Notes: generated by a model not told the origin, from the letters alone. Numbered from the stretch's first letter, positions 28,870-38,793 are shown. The stretch: 64,000 nt of DNA from Streptomyces werraensis (GCA_014656175.1 BNBX01000002.1:310001-374000), one strand, 5' to 3'. Numbers and translations are program-made.

Positions 28870-30804
28870 GTGCCGCTGCTGACCCGCATCAGGGGACCGC
28901 GCGATCTGGACCGGCTCACCCTCGAGGAGCTCGACCAGCTGGCCGGGGAGATCCGGACCTTCCTCGTCGACGCGGTCTCCAAGACCGGCGGCCACCTCGG
29001 CCCCAACCTCGGCGTGGTGGAGCTCACCATCGCCCTGCACCGGGTGTTCGAGTCCCCGAAGGACAAGGTCCTCTGGGACACCGGCCACCAGTCCTACGTG
29101 CACAAGCTGCTGACCGGCCGGCAGGACTTCTCCAAGCTGAAGATGAAGGGCGGCCTGTCCGGCTACCCCTCGCAGGCGGAGTCCGAGCACGACGTCATCG
29201 AGAACAGCCACGCCTCCACGGTGCTCGGCTGGGCCGACGGCATCGCCAAGGCCAACCAGCTGATGAAGCGGGACGACAGCCACGTCGTCGCGGTCATCGG
29301 CGACGGCGCCCTCACCGGCGGCATGGCCTGGGAGGCGCTCAACAACATCGCCGACGCCAAGGACCGCCCGCTGGTCATCGTCGTCAACGACAACGAGCGC
29401 TCCTACTCGCCCACCATCGGCGGCCTGGCGAACCACCTGGCGACCCTGCGCACCACCGACGGCTACGAGCGCTTCCTGACCCGCACCAAGGACCTCCTGG
29501 AGCGCACCCCGGTCGTCGGCCAGGCCCTCTACGACACCCTGCACGGCGCGAAGAAGGGCCTGAAGGACTTCATCGCCCCGCAGGGCATGTTCGAGGACCT
29601 CGGCCTGAAGTACGTCGGCCCCATCGACGGCCACGACATCGAGGCCCTGGAGTCCGCGCTGTCCCGCGCCAAGCGGTTCAACGGCCCGGTGATCGTCCAC
29701 TGCATCACCGAGAAGGGCCGCGGCTACCAGCCCGCCCTCCAGGACGAGGCGGACCGCTTCCACGCCGTCGGCAAGATCCACCCCGACACGGGCCTGCCGA
29801 TCGCCACCTCCGGCGCCGACTGGACGTCCGTCTTCGGCGAGGAGATGGTCAGGCTCGGCGAGGAGCGCGAGGACGTCGTCGCGATCACCGCCGCCATGCT
29901 CCAGCCGGTCGGCCTGGACAAGTTCGCCAAGCGCTTCCCCGACCGCGTCTACGACGTCGGCATCGCCGAGCAGCACGGCGCCGTCTCCGCCGCCGGCCTC
30001 GCCCACGCGGGCGTGCACCCCGTCTTCGCCGTGTACGCCACCTTCCTGAACCGCGCCTTCGACCAGGTGCTCATGGACGTGGCCCTGCACAAGTGCGGCG
30101 TGACCTTCGTGCTGGACCGGGCCGGCATCACCGGCACCGACGGCGCCTCCCACAACGGCATGTGGGACATGTCGATCCTCCAGGTCGTGCCCGGCCTGCG
30201 GCTCGCCGCCCCGCGCGACGCCGACCAGGTCCGCGCCCAGCTCCGCGAGGCGGTCTCCGTCGAGGACGCCCCCACCGTGGTGCGCTTCTCCAAGGGCGCC
30301 GTCGGCCCCGCCGTGCCCGCCGTGGGCCGCGTCGGCGGCATGGACGTACTGCGCGAGCCCGGCACCGACACCCCCGACGTGCTGCTGGTCTCCGTGGGCG
30401 CCCTCGCCCCGATGTGCCTGGAGATCGCCTCCCTGCTGGACCGGCAGGGCATCTCCACCACCGTCGTCGACCCGCGCTGGGTCAAGCCCGTCGACGAGGC
30501 GATGGCGCCGCTCGCCGCGAAGCACCGCGTCGTCGTCACCGTCGAGGACAACTCGCGCGTCGGCGGCGTCGGCTCCGCGGTCGCCCAGGCGCTGCGCGAC
30601 GCCGGGGTGGACATGCCGCTGCGCGACTTCGGCATCCCGCCGCGCTTCCTCGACCACGCCTCGCGCGCCGAGGTCATGGCGGAGATCGGACTGACCGCCC
30701 CGGACGTCGCCCGCCAGGTCACCGGCCTGGTGGCCAAGCTGGACGGGAAGTACGAGCGCTCCTCCGCCGACGCCGTCGAGTCGGTGGAGCCCGCCCGGGA
30801 CTGA
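28870..30804 (+). CDS. dxs: 1-deoxy-D-xylulose-5-phosphate synthase
   Basis: This is a 644-residue thiamine-diphosphate enzyme joining pyruvate and glyceraldehyde-3-phosphate to make DXP, the entry point of the MEP isoprenoid pathway. Seen: GHQSYVHK and [16 protein letters not shown] for the ThDP/Mg site, [15 protein letters not shown] in the central domain, and [15 protein letters not shown]. Length is normal. The GTG start has AAGGAGG 5 bp upstream. It is transcribed alone; the neighbours (xylose uptake, amino-acid permease) are functionally unrelated. A second dxs paralogue elsewhere is common in Streptomyces. Confidence 0.97.
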   Translation: MPLLTRIRGPRDLDRLTLEELDQLAGEIRTFLVDAVSKTGGHLGPNLGVVELTIALHRVFESPKDKVLWDTGHQSYVHKLLTGRQDFSKLKMKGGLSGYPSQAESEHDVIENSHASTVLGWADGIAKANQLMKRDDSHVVAVIGDGALTGGMAWEALNNIADAKDRPLVIVVNDNERSYSPTIGGLANHLATLRTTDGYERFLTRTKDLLERTPVVGQALYDTLHGAKKGLKDFIAPQGMFEDLGLKYVGPIDGHDIEALESALSRAKRFNGPVIVHCITEKGRGYQPALQDEADRFHAVGKIHPDTGLPIATSGADWTSVFGEEMVRLGEEREDVVAITAAMLQPVGLDKFAKRFPDRVYDVGIAEQHGAVSAAGLAHAGVHPVFAVYATFLNRAFDQVLMDVALHKCGVTFVLDRAGITGTDGASHNGMWDMSILQVVPGLRLAAPRDADQVRAQLREAVSVEDAPTVVRFSKGAVGPAVPAVGRVGGMDVLREPGTDTPDVLLVSVGALAPMCLEIASLLDRQGISTTVVDPRWVKPVDEAMAPLAAKHRVVVTVEDNSRVGGVGSAVAQALRDAGVDMPLRDFGIPPRFLDHASRAEVMAEIGLTAPDVARQVTGLVAKLDGKYERSSADAVESVEPARD

Positions 30805-30857
30805 CCCGCCGTCCGCGCGCGACCCGCCGTCACCGGTCCGGCCGCGCGTGCGTGGTC

Positions 30858-30907
30858 CGAACGGGCCGCGCGTGCCACCGTGAAGTGTGGCGCGCGCGGC
30901 CCGTTCG
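30858..30907 (+). terminator. 21-bp stem terminator after dxs
   Basis: CGAACGGGCCGCGCG (30858-30872) and its complement (30893-30907) are extended inward by six more pairs, one of them G-T, to an 8-base loop. It lies 53 bp after the dxs stop codon. Confidence 0.85.
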
Positions 30908-30986
30908 CGTGAAGGGGTCCGCGCCGGGGCATACGAACCACGCCCCCTCTCGATCATGTCGAGGACGACAAGCGTGGGAGGTACCC

Positions 30987-32492
30987 GTGACAAGCCCCCT
31001 CTTCCGGACGAAGAAGGTAGAGCAGTCCATCCGCGACACCGAGGAGCCCGAGCACGCCCTCAAGAAATCCCTGTCCGCGCTGGACCTGACCGTCTTCGGC
31101 GTCGGTGTCATCATCGGCACCGGCATCTTCGTCCTCACCGGCACGGTCGCCAAGGACAACGCCGGTCCGGCCACCGCCCTGGCCTTCGTGGTGGCCGGTG
31201 TCGTCTGCGCGCTCGCCGCGCTCTGCTACGCCGAGTTCGCCTCCACCGTCCCCGTGGCGGGCTCCGCGTACACGTTCTCCTACGCCTCCCTGGGCGAGCT
31301 GCCGGCCTGGATCATCGGCTGGGACCTGGTCCTGGAGTTCGCGCTCGGCACGGCGGTGGTGGCCGTCGGCTGGTCGGGCTACATCCAGTCGCTGATGGAG
31401 AACGCCGGCTGGGAGATGCCCGCGGCGCTCGGCAGCCGTGAGGGCTCCGACGTGTTCGGCTTCGACATCCTCGCCGCCGTCCTGGTGCTGGTGCTCACCG
31501 GCATCCTCGTCCTCGGCATGAAGCTGTCCGCCCGGGTCACCTCGGTCGTCGTCGCCATCAAGGTGACCGTGGTCCTGGTCGTGATCATCGCCGGCGCGTT
31601 CTTCATCACCGCCGACAACTACGACCCGTTCATCCCGGACTCCAAGCCCGTGCCGGCCGGTGACAGCCTGGACTCGCCGCTCATCCAACTGCTCTTCGGC
31701 TGGGCCCCCGCCAACTTCGGCGTGATGGGCATCTTCACCGCCGCCTCCGTGGTGTTCTTCGCCTTCATCGGCTTCGACATCGTCGCCACGGCCGCCGAGG
31801 AGACCAAGAACCCGCAGCGCGACATGCCCCGCGGCATCCTCGGCTCCCTGTTCATCTGCACCCTGCTGTACGTCCTGGTGTCGATCGTCGTCACCGGCAT
31901 GCAGCACTACAGCGAGCTGTCCGTGGACGCCCCGCTCGCGGACGCGTTCAAGGCCACCGGGCATCCCTGGTTCGCCGGCTTCATCAGCTTCGGCGCCGCC
32001 GTCGGCCTGACGACCGTCTGCATGATCCTGCTGCTCGGCCAGACCCGGGTCTTCTTCGCGATGAGCCGCGACGGACTGCTGCCCCGGTTCTTCTCCCGGG
32101 TCCACCCCCGGTTCAAGACCCCGCACCGGCCGACCATCCTGCTCGGTGTCCTCATCGCGATCCTGGCCGGCTTCACCCCGCTCAACGAACTGGCCGCGCT
32201 GGTGAACATCGGCACGCTGTTCGCCTTCGTCATCGTCGCCATCAGCGTGCTGATCCTGCGCCGCACCCGGCCCGACCTGCCCCGCGCGTTCCGCACCCCG
32301 TGGGTGCCGGTGCTGCCGATCGTGTCGGTGGCGGCCTCCCTGTGGCTGATGCTCAACCTGCCCGCCGAGACATGGGTCCGGTTCGGCATCTGGATGGCGA
32401 TCGGCATCGTCGTGTACTTCCTGTACAGCCGCAGCCACAGCCGGCTGGCCGGCGAGGAGAAGGACCGGCCGGCGGTCCCGCCCGCCCCCTGA
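30987..32492 (+). CDS. APC-family amino acid permease, cationic amino acid transporter type
   Basis: This 501-residue protein has about 12 predicted membrane helices. The first helix carries the APC substrate loop GVIIGTGIFVLTG, and the YAEFASTVPVAGSAYTFSY stretch is characteristic of the CAT/YfnA group. It should import amino acids by proton symport; the substrate cannot be read from sequence. The GTG start has GGGAGG 5 bp upstream. It stands alone between two terminators. Confidence 0.9.
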   Translation: MTSPLFRTKKVEQSIRDTEEPEHALKKSLSALDLTVFGVGVIIGTGIFVLTGTVAKDNAGPATALAFVVAGVVCALAALCYAEFASTVPVAGSAYTFSYASLGELPAWIIGWDLVLEFALGTAVVAVGWSGYIQSLMENAGWEMPAALGSREGSDVFGFDILAAVLVLVLTGILVLGMKLSARVTSVVVAIKVTVVLVVIIAGAFFITADNYDPFIPDSKPVPAGDSLDSPLIQLLFGWAPANFGVMGIFTAASVVFFAFIGFDIVATAAEETKNPQRDMPRGILGSLFICTLLYVLVSIVVTGMQHYSELSVDAPLADAFKATGHPWFAGFISFGAAVGLTTVCMILLLGQTRVFFAMSRDGLLPRFFSRVHPRFKTPHRPTILLGVLIAILAGFTPLNELAALVNIGTLFAFVIVAISVLILRRTRPDLPRAFRTPWVPVLPIVSVAASLWLMLNLPAETWVRFGIWMAIGIVVYFLYSRSHSRLAGEEKDRPAVPPAP

Positions 32493-32514
32493 GCCGCCGG
32501 CCACGGCGTCCACC

Positions 32515-32551
32515 GGCCCCGTGCACCCGGTCCGTCCGGGGGCGCGGGGCC
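32515..32551. terminator. Bidirectional terminator between APC permease and NYN gene
   Basis: GGCCCCG (32515-32521) and CGGGGCC (32545-32551) are extended inward by a second run of pairs to a 5-base loop, with one mismatch and one wobble. It sits between convergent genes and can serve both. Confidence 0.7.
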
Positions 32552-32576
32552 TCGACGTGATGGACGTGACCGGGAC

Positions 32577-32963
32577 TCAGTCCCGGCGCGGGGCGGGCCG
32601 TACGGTACGCGGCCCGGCGACGCCGGCGCCCAGTTCCCCGACCCGGCGGCGCAGCTCACGGTCGGCCGTGACGACCAGGACCGGACGGTCGCCCGCTTCC
32701 GCCACGAGGGCGACCATGTGGTCGTCGCCGCTGCCGGGCGCGGCCGCCACCCGCACGCCCGGGACGGGCTCCACACCCCGGGCCGCGCCCTCCACCACCA
32801 GCAGGATGTCCACGGGCCCGTCGTGCCCGGGCACCCCGTGGGCCGCGAGATGGTCCCGCAGCCGCTCGGCGGCGCCCCGGCGGTCCCGCCACCACCCGTC
32901 GGGCACCGACCCCACGACGTTCGCGGCGTCGACGATCACGAGCAGGGAACCGGCCTCTTCCAT
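32577..32963 (-). CDS. NYN/PIN-like small protein
   Basis: This 128-residue protein opens MEEAGSLLVIVDAANVVGS, the acidic VDAxNV motif of NYN/PIN-like ribonucleases. A second acidic patch (GSGDDHMVALVAEAGDRPVLVVTADRELRRR) matches the conserved D-D and T-A-D-R-E-L positions. Such proteins are RNA- or DNA-cleaving or nucleotide-binding enzymes of unclear role. ATG 32963 is preferred; a frame extends 10 residues further. No good ribosome binding site is visible. Confidence 0.75.
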   Translation of the reverse strand: MEEAGSLLVIVDAANVVGSVPDGWWRDRRGAAERLRDHLAAHGVPGHDGPVDILLVVEGAARGVEPVPGVRVAAAPGSGDDHMVALVAEAGDRPVLVVTADRELRRRVGELGAGVAGPRTVRPAPRRD

Positions 32964-33066
32964 ACGGTCAGGGTCCCACGCAAGCCCGGGCAATCCCCCC
33001 GCGGGGGAGACCGTACGGCGGGATCCCCACGCTCACGGCACGGATCGCAGTGCGTAAGGTGAACAG

Positions 33067-34086
33067 GTGAACGGCGACTGGCTTCTCCGCGGCCGCGACG
33101 GCCGCCTCACCGTCTATCTCGAATCGGACGACGCCGTCCTGTGCCGCGCGGAAACAGCCCCCGGCGGCCCCTGGGAGCCCTTCCGCCGGGCCGGCGGCGA
33201 CCTGGCGCTCCAGCAGGGACCCGGGGCCGTGGGGCAGGGCGCGGACGGATACGCGCATCTGGCCGCGTGGCGGCAGGCAGGACCGGGGGAGTCCCGGCTG
33301 GTGCACTGCACGCACTTCCGGCCGCTGCTCGCCCCGCTCGACTGGTCCCCGGTCGGCCACCCCAACGGCAAGGGCGGCCGCACGGGCACGCCCGCCGTGG
33401 CCGTGGACGACCGCAGGCGTGCGTACGTCTTCGTGCGCAACGCGGGCGGCGGGGTCAGCCTGCTGGTGCAGAAGGAGCGGGGTGGCTGGTACCCCTGGCG
33501 GGACCTGAAGGGCTCCGGCGTCCAGGACCAACTCGCCGCCGCGAGCCGCGAGTCGGGCCTGGTCGAGGTCTACGCGTCCACGCCTGACCGGATCCTGCAC
33601 TGGCGTCAGGAGGAACCCGGCAGGACGCCCGCACGGGACGAGACGGCGGACGTCGCCGCCCGCCCCGGCACCCTGCGCGTGCTGCGCACCTCCGCCGAGC
33701 GGACCACCCTGTTCTTCACCGACCAGGACGGGGAGTTGTGCGCCTGGCGCCCCGGCGGCAAGCCGGTGCCGCTGCTCCGGGCGGCGGGCCCCGGCCCGGT
33801 CGCGGCGGTGCGCTGCGAGATAGACGGGCACGACTGCACGGTGCTGGCGCAGCGCTCGGCGAGCGGCCGGGTGGCGTTCGCGGCGTACCCCACGGAGCAG
33901 GAACAGGCGGGCGCCTGGTGGACCGAGTCCGGCCCGCCCCTCCCGTCCACGGCCGAGGTCGCCCTGGCGGTCGACTCCCAGGGCACCCTGGTCGCCGCGG
34001 CCCTCGACCCCACGACGGCCACGCTCCGCGTCACCCGGCGCAAGGAGGAGGCGGGGTTGGCGCTCGAGGGATGGCGGGAGGTCTGA
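33067..34086 (+). CDS. PLL-like beta-propeller protein, copy 1
   Basis: This 339-residue protein consists of about six repeats of 45-50 residues with the pattern D-G-x-L-x-V-(F/Y)-x... W-x-x-W/L (GDWLLRGRDGRLTVYLE, RRAYVFVRN...GWYPWRDLKG, GLVEVYAS...ILHWRQ). This is the layout of PLL/sialidase-type beta-propellers, which bind glycans. It is clearly paralogous to the gene at 35540 (WLLRG, DGHDCTVLAQR versus DGYDCTVLAHR, WWTESG versus WWTDTG). There is no signal peptide or membrane segment. The two copies bracket an LCP-family gene. Function is unknown; a role in handling or checking a cell-wall glycopolymer is inference. Confidence 0.75.
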   Translation: MNGDWLLRGRDGRLTVYLESDDAVLCRAETAPGGPWEPFRRAGGDLALQQGPGAVGQGADGYAHLAAWRQAGPGESRLVHCTHFRPLLAPLDWSPVGHPNGKGGRTGTPAVAVDDRRRAYVFVRNAGGGVSLLVQKERGGWYPWRDLKGSGVQDQLAAASRESGLVEVYASTPDRILHWRQEEPGRTPARDETADVAARPGTLRVLRTSAERTTLFFTDQDGELCAWRPGGKPVPLLRAAGPGPVAAVRCEIDGHDCTVLAQRSASGRVAFAAYPTEQEQAGAWWTESGPPLPSTAEVALAVDSQGTLVAAALDPTTATLRVTRRKEEAGLALEGWREV

Positions 34087-34092
34087 GGCCCC

Positions 34093-34124
34093 GCCGGGAG
34101 ACGCCGGTTCCGGCGTCTCCCGGC
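34093..34124. terminator. Bidirectional terminator, 15-bp perfect stem
   Basis: GCCGGGAGACGCCGG and its complement form a perfect palindrome with a minimal loop between the stop codons of the propeller gene (+) and the LCP gene (-), 6 and 13 bp away respectively. Confidence 0.85.
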
Positions 34125-34137
34125 TCCGGCCGTGGGA

Positions 34138-35226
34138 TCAGGAACCGCCCCCGGTCGCCGGGGACTTCTTGGCCGACTCCGGGATCTCCTGGTCGCTGCG
34201 GATGGCCTTCCACAGCGTGGACGCCTGCGGTTCGGCGGCCACGACCCGGTTGGGGTCCTTCTTGTCGTACGCCACGGGCAGCATGATCGTCTCCATGGAG
34301 CCCGGGTCGACCCCGTTCATGCTGCGTCCGAACTCGGCGAGCGCGGTGAGGGAGGCGAGCTCGGAGTCGGTGGTCAGCGCCGCGGTCAGGGTGTCCGCGA
34401 TCTTGTAGGTCTTGGTGGGGCTGCCCAGCAGGTCCTGCTTCTTGATCTCGCTGAGCAGGGCGATCATGAATTCCTGCTGGAGGCCGATGCGGCCGAGGTC
34501 GCTGCCGTCGCCGATGCCGTGCCGGGTGCGGACGAACTGCAGGGACTGGGTGCCGTCCAGGCGGTGGGTGCCGGCGCTCAGGTCGAGGCCGCTGGACTTG
34601 TCGTGGATGTCCTGGTCGACCGTGACCTCGACGCCGCCGATGGCGTCCACGAGGTCCTTGAAGCCGGCGAAGTCGATCTCGACGTAGTGGTCCATGCGGA
34701 CGCCGGACATCTTCTCCACCGTCTTGACCACGCAGGCCGGACCGACCTGGGAGTAGATGGAGTTGAACATCACGCGCTCCGCCCCGGCCACCGTGGAGCC
34801 GTCCGCGTCCTTGCACTCGGGCCGGGTCACCAGGGTGTCGCGCGGGATGCTGACGGCGACGGCCTGGGTGCGGCCCTCGGGTATGTGCATCACGAGCGCC
34901 GTGTCGGAGCGGGCGCCCGCGATCTTGCCGGTGTTCAGTTCCGCGTTGTCGCCCGCGCGGGAGTCGGAGCCGAGGATCAGGACGTTCTGGCCGGAGGTGG
35001 GCAGCTTCTCCGGGCGGTCGTCACCGATCGCCTCGTTGATGTCGACGCCGTCGATGTTTCCGTCGAGTCCGCTGTAGAGCCAGTAGGCGGTGCCGCCCAG
35101 GGCGAGGACGAGCGCGAGCAGGGAGAGGAGCACGATCCGGCCGGTACGGCGCTTCTTCTTCGGTCTGCGCCGCCCGGGGGGCGAAGCGTGGGAGGGCGGC
35201 ACAGGGGTGCCCAGATCTTGGCTCAC
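34138..35226 (-). CDS. LCP (LytR-CpsA-Psr) family glycopolymer ligase
   Basis: This 362-residue membrane-anchored protein has a basic cytoplasmic tail (PGRRRPKKKRRTGR), one membrane helix (about 29-50) and an extracytoplasmic LCP domain with GSDSRAG, SIPRDTLV and TRHGIGDGSDLGRI. LCP enzymes transfer lipid-linked glycopolymers (teichoic acids, capsule, arabinogalactan) to peptidoglycan. GTG 35226 is chosen because GAGG lies 8 bp upstream; TTG 35241 is the longer alternative. The gene lies between two paralogous propeller genes and close to Stealth and TagF-like genes, so those enzymes may make its substrate. Confidence 0.92.
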   Translation of the reverse strand: MSQDLGTPVPPSHASPPGRRRPKKKRRTGRIVLLSLLALVLALGGTAYWLYSGLDGNIDGVDINEAIGDDRPEKLPTSGQNVLILGSDSRAGDNAELNTGKIAGARSDTALVMHIPEGRTQAVAVSIPRDTLVTRPECKDADGSTVAGAERVMFNSIYSQVGPACVVKTVEKMSGVRMDHYVEIDFAGFKDLVDAIGGVEVTVDQDIHDKSSGLDLSAGTHRLDGTQSLQFVRTRHGIGDGSDLGRIGLQQEFMIALLSEIKKQDLLGSPTKTYKIADTLTAALTTDSELASLTALAEFGRSMNGVDPGSMETIMLPVAYDKKDPNRVVAAEPQASTLWKAIRSDQEIPESAKKSPATGGGS

Positions 35227-35539
35227 GGCGGGTCCTCGCAACTCGTGCCCGGAGGCAACGGCAGCAGGCCGCTCCCGTGAGGGGCCGGGTCGGTGCTGCT
35301 CAACTGACGCTTGGTTGGGATTGAACTATAAACATTGCTCGAGAACGTATTCGAGTGATGCGACCGGCCGCCGGTCCTGGCGCGGAAGGCCGGTCCGGTC
35401 CGCCCGCTCCGGGGGGAATGATCCGCCGTGCGCCTGAGCCGACGATGAGCTGGGACGTTTGTTCGGGTGTGCATATGATGTGGCGAATTCCTGAGTCATC
35501 TGTGGACTCCGGAGCGCGGCGCGGGAAGGGGCGGTACGC
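35227..35539. other. Divergent promoter region, LCP (-) / propeller copy 2 (+)
   Basis: This 313-bp gap contains an AT-rich patch (35318-35355) with TATAGT on the minus strand as a candidate -10 box for the LCP gene. An imperfect inverted repeat CTCGA (35338-35342) / TCGAG (35351-35355), within CTCGAGAACGTATTCGAG, could bind a shared regulator. No gene is supported in it. Confidence 0.5.
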
Positions 35540-36670
35540 ATGCGCGGCAGGCGTGCGCAGCAGGTGGACCGGCGGCCCCGGCCCGGCGCCGAAGCCGGCA
35601 CGGGGCCGCGGCAGTCGTCCGTGACGGCGGCGGCCACGGGGTCGTGGCTGCTGCGCGGCAATGACGACCGCCTGGCCGTGTTCGCGCTCTCCGAGGGGGG
35701 CGTGCACCGCTGGACGGAGACCTCCGCCGGCGGCGGACGCTGGGGCGGGCCGCACCTCTTTCCCGTCGACGGGCTGACTGGGCTGACCGTCGGCCAGGGG
35801 GCCAACCGCTACGTGCACCTTCTGGGCCGCAGGGAGAGCCGGCCGGACGGCGGGGCGGCGAAGGTCGATCTGGTCTACGCCGTGCAGTACCAGTCGGGAA
35901 GGACGCTGGGGGAGTGGCGTTCCCTGGGCAACCCGTTCCGGGACCCGAAGGACGGCGCGACGCTCGGCGAGCCGGCCGTGGGGGTCGACGGACAGGGCAC
36001 GGTTCATGTGTTCGTCTCGGGCGCTCCTGGCGGGATCATGCTGCGGCGGGAGTCCCGCAGCGGGGCCTGGGAGGCATGGAAGGACCTGCGCGGCGGCGCG
36101 GTCGCCGGCCGGCCGACGGCCGCCGCGAACTCCGCCGGCCTGGTGGAGCTCCTCGCGCCGGGGAACCGCTCGGTGATGCGCTGGGTGCAGACGGAGCAGG
36201 GGGCGGACCTGCGGCGGGCGCAGGACCTCACGCCCGCTCCTGCGCCCGGCTCGGCCGCACTGCTCGAGACCGCCCCCGGCGTGTTCACCGCGTACTGGTC
36301 CGAGTGGAGCGGGACGGGTGTCTACGCGCAACGGCCCGGTGAATGGGCCTTTCCCGTGGGCGGGGCCCCGGGGGAGGGGCCGCTCGCCACGCTCCGCGCC
36401 ACCTTGGACGGTTACGACTGCACGGTCCTCGCCCACCGGGGGCGTACGGGGACCGCCGTCATCGGTGTCTGCGGCACCGGCGGCGAGGCGGAGGGGCTGT
36501 GGTGGACCGACACCGGGGTCGCCTGCCTCGGAACCCCGGCCCTGGCGTTGGACGGGCGGGGACGGGTCGTCGTGGCGGTCGTCACCGGGGACGGAAACGT
36601 CCTGGTGAACCGGCAGCGGCCGGAACCCGGTCTGACGTTGTCCGACTGGCATCCCCTGCCCGTCGGCTGA
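35540..36670 (+). CDS. PLL-like beta-propeller protein, copy 2
   Basis: This 376-residue paralogue of the protein at 33067 has an extra basic N-terminal stretch of about 30 residues (MRGRRAQQVDRRPRP...) before the first repeat, GSWLLRGNDDRLAVFA. The repeats then follow the same plan: WGGPHLFPVDGL, VGVDGQGTVHVFV, WEAWKDLRGG, DGYDCTVLAHRG, LWWTDTG. No signal peptide is evident. The start (ATG 35540) has a purine-rich GGGAAGGGGCGG upstream. Duplication on either side of the LCP gene suggests a conserved partnership; the biochemical role is unknown. Confidence 0.75.
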   Translation: MRGRRAQQVDRRPRPGAEAGTGPRQSSVTAAATGSWLLRGNDDRLAVFALSEGGVHRWTETSAGGGRWGGPHLFPVDGLTGLTVGQGANRYVHLLGRRESRPDGGAAKVDLVYAVQYQSGRTLGEWRSLGNPFRDPKDGATLGEPAVGVDGQGTVHVFVSGAPGGIMLRRESRSGAWEAWKDLRGGAVAGRPTAAANSAGLVELLAPGNRSVMRWVQTEQGADLRRAQDLTPAPAPGSAALLETAPGVFTAYWSEWSGTGVYAQRPGEWAFPVGGAPGEGPLATLRATLDGYDCTVLAHRGRTGTAVIGVCGTGGEAEGLWWTDTGVACLGTPALALDGRGRVVVAVVTGDGNVLVNRQRPEPGLTLSDWHPLPVG

Positions 36671-36987
36671 GCAGACCCCGCCGCGCTGCCCGGTCGAGTA
36701 AGGGCGGCGCCACCCTCGAGCGCTCTATACACCAGACCGGCCTGGAAAGCTAGAGCGACCAAAGGTTGTACGGCCCATCAGTGATGATTGTCACGTCCTC
36801 ACAGGCTGCCAAAAAGCTTCTCCACCTGGACTTTTAAGAAACGATTATGTGAAAGTTTGATGGTTCGCCGCTGTGCGGTGATTGTGACGTTGGGGATGTT
36901 AGGCCCCGAATTCGGTGGTGCGAGCTTCCTCCACGCCGAGGCCGCACCGAGAGGTGTGCGACAGCCTCGAGGGCGGAGCCGCTGGGC
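36671..36987. other. 317-bp promoter region before the Stealth gene
   Basis: The middle part (about 36745-36900) is strikingly AT-rich for this genome, as expected for a promoter, and includes a run of A residues near 36810. A short frame beginning at 36788 has no ribosome binding site and no family match, so I do not call it. I see no clear palindrome. Confidence 0.5.
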
Positions 36988-38793
36988 ATGGATGGTGGAA
37001 GCCTCGTGGGCGGCTCGGACAACCCTGAAGCCGGAGCGCTGATCTCGGCGTACCGGGCGGCACTGCCGACCGGGGCGAGACAGGTTGTCGCGCGGGGAGT
37101 GCCGAGCCCGGTGCGCAAGGCCGTGAAGTCGTCGCTCGTCGCCGCCGACTCCGTGCGCTCCGCCGCCGTGGTCTGGGCGATGGGCGGCAGGAGGAACGCG
37201 CCCCGCCACAGCCCCGCCTACAGCCGGCGGGTCGTCCGGGTGGGCCGCCGCCACATGCGTGCGCTGCTGGTCGAGGGCGCGACGGACTGGGCGGCCCGCG
37301 CGCGCAACTTGAACATCGTGGTCTCCCTCCTGGAGACGGCGGGCGTCGACTACTTCTGTGTCCGGGGCACGAGATCCGGGCTGCCCGCGGTCGCGGTCCC
37401 CGCCGCCGCTCGCCCCGTGGTCGAGGAGTTGCTGCGGCTGGCCTTCGAGCAGGCTCCGGGCTATGTGGGCCCGGCGGGGGGAAACGAAGCCCGCATGCAA
37501 CCCGGCCACGACGAGCGGTCGTGGCGGCAGCTGCGCAACCACAAGGTCCTGCGGGTCGCCTGGTACGTGTGCGATCCCACCCAGCAGCTGGTCTTCGGCG
37601 CGGCCAACGGCTGTGACGTGGAGATGTGGACGGAGCGGGACGGTCAGCTGTGTGCCCCGCGCCCCAACCGTGTCATCGACGCCGTCCCGGCCGGCTCGCC
37701 GCGCAAGTCGGCGCCGCAGAGCCTCTTCAGCCCGATACCTCCCCTGTATCACACGGGTGAGGCCAGGACGCTCGCCGAGTTCGCCGTCCCGCTCCCGGAG
37801 GACCACCAGTTCCCCATCGACGTCGTCTACACCTGGGTCGACGACTCCGACCCGGCCTGGCGGGCGTCGCGCGACCGGGCGCGCAACGGCGTCCGTACGC
37901 AGGAGCTGCACGAACAGGCGGCGAACGACTCCCGGTACACCAGCCGGGACGAGCTGCGCTATTCGCTGAGGTCGCTCCACCAGAACGCGCCCTGGGTGCG
38001 CAACATCTACCTGGTGACGGCGGGCCAGGCCCCGTCGTGGCTTCGGACGCAGCCGAACTTCCGCGTGGTGGACCACCGCGAAATCTTCTCCGACGCCTCC
38101 GCGCTTCCGACGTTCAACTCGCACGCCATCGAGAGCCAGCTGCACCACATACCGGGCCTCTCGGAGTGCTTCCTCTACCTGAACGACGACGTGTTCTTCG
38201 GCCGGCCGGTCACGCCCTCGCACTTCTTCCACCCGAACGGCATCACCAAGTTCTTCCCCTCGCCCGCGCTGATACCGGGGGGAGCGATCTCCCCGACCGA
38301 CCTGCCGGTCAACGCCGCCGGCAAGAACAGCCGCTGGATCATCGCGCAGAAGTTCGGTACCGCCATATCGCAGAAGGTGAAGCACACGCCGCACGCACTG
38401 CGCAGGAGCGTCCTGCAGGAGATAGAGGAAACCTTCGTGGAGCAGCATGCGGCCACCCAGCACTCACGCTTTCGATCCCCCGGCGACGTGCCGATCGCCT
38501 CGTCGCTGCACCACTACTTCGCGTACCACTCCGCCCGGGCCACGGTCGGGGAGATCCAGTACCGGTACGTCGACCTTTCGTCCGACCTGGCCCAGCGCCG
38601 TCTGAATCTGCTTCTCGCCAGGCGCAACATGGACACCTTCTGTCTCAACGACACCGTGGACTCCACCGACCCGGAAGCCCAGCGAGCCATGCTGAAACGT
38701 TTCCTTGACGCCTACTTCCCGGTGCCCAGTCCGTATGAGGCCGTGGAACAGGACCACGCCCTCGCGCCCGCCAGTGAGCTCAGCGGCACATGA
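36988..38793 (+). CDS. Stealth-family sugar-phosphate transferase
   Basis: This 601-residue protein has the four Stealth blocks: CR1 (IDVVYTWVDDSDPAW, from residue 277), CR2 (SRYTSRDELRYSLRSLHQNAPWVRNIYLVT), a central FLYLNDDVFFG with the acidic NDD motif, and the C-terminal region ending NMDTFCLNDT. Stealth enzymes are hexose-1-phosphate transferases that build phosphodiester-linked capsule polysaccharides. The first 270 residues are variable. The gene is coupled to the downstream glycosyltransferase by an ATGA overlap, which ties it to glycopolymer synthesis at the cytoplasmic membrane. Confidence 0.9.
   Translation: MDGGSLVGGSDNPEAGALISAYRAALPTGARQVVARGVPSPVRKAVKSSLVAADSVRSAAVVWAMGGRRNAPRHSPAYSRRVVRVGRRHMRALLVEGATDWAARARNLNIVVSLLETAGVDYFCVRGTRSGLPAVAVPAAARPVVEELLRLAFEQAPGYVGPAGGNEARMQPGHDERSWRQLRNHKVLRVAWYVCDPTQQLVFGAANGCDVEMWTERDGQLCAPRPNRVIDAVPAGSPRKSAPQSLFSPIPPLYHTGEARTLAEFAVPLPEDHQFPIDVVYTWVDDSDPAWRASRDRARNGVRTQELHEQAANDSRYTSRDELRYSLRSLHQNAPWVRNIYLVTAGQAPSWLRTQPNFRVVDHREIFSDASALPTFNSHAIESQLHHIPGLSECFLYLNDDVFFGRPVTPSHFFHPNGITKFFPSPALIPGGAISPTDLPVNAAGKNSRWIIAQKFGTAISQKVKHTPHALRRSVLQEIEETFVEQHAATQHSRFRSPGDVPIASSLHHYFAYHSARATVGEIQYRYVDLSSDLAQRRLNLLLARRNMDTFCLNDTVDSTDPEAQRAMLKRFLDAYFPVPSPYEAVEQDHALAPASELSGT

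Noticed and set aside
32968..33831. Minus-strand frame opposite the first propeller gene
   Set aside because: No family similarity and the reverse codon bias; the + strand repeats are clear.
36788..37042. Small + frame before the Stealth gene
   Set aside because: No ribosome binding site; it lies in AT-rich promoter sequence and overlaps the Stealth start in another frame.
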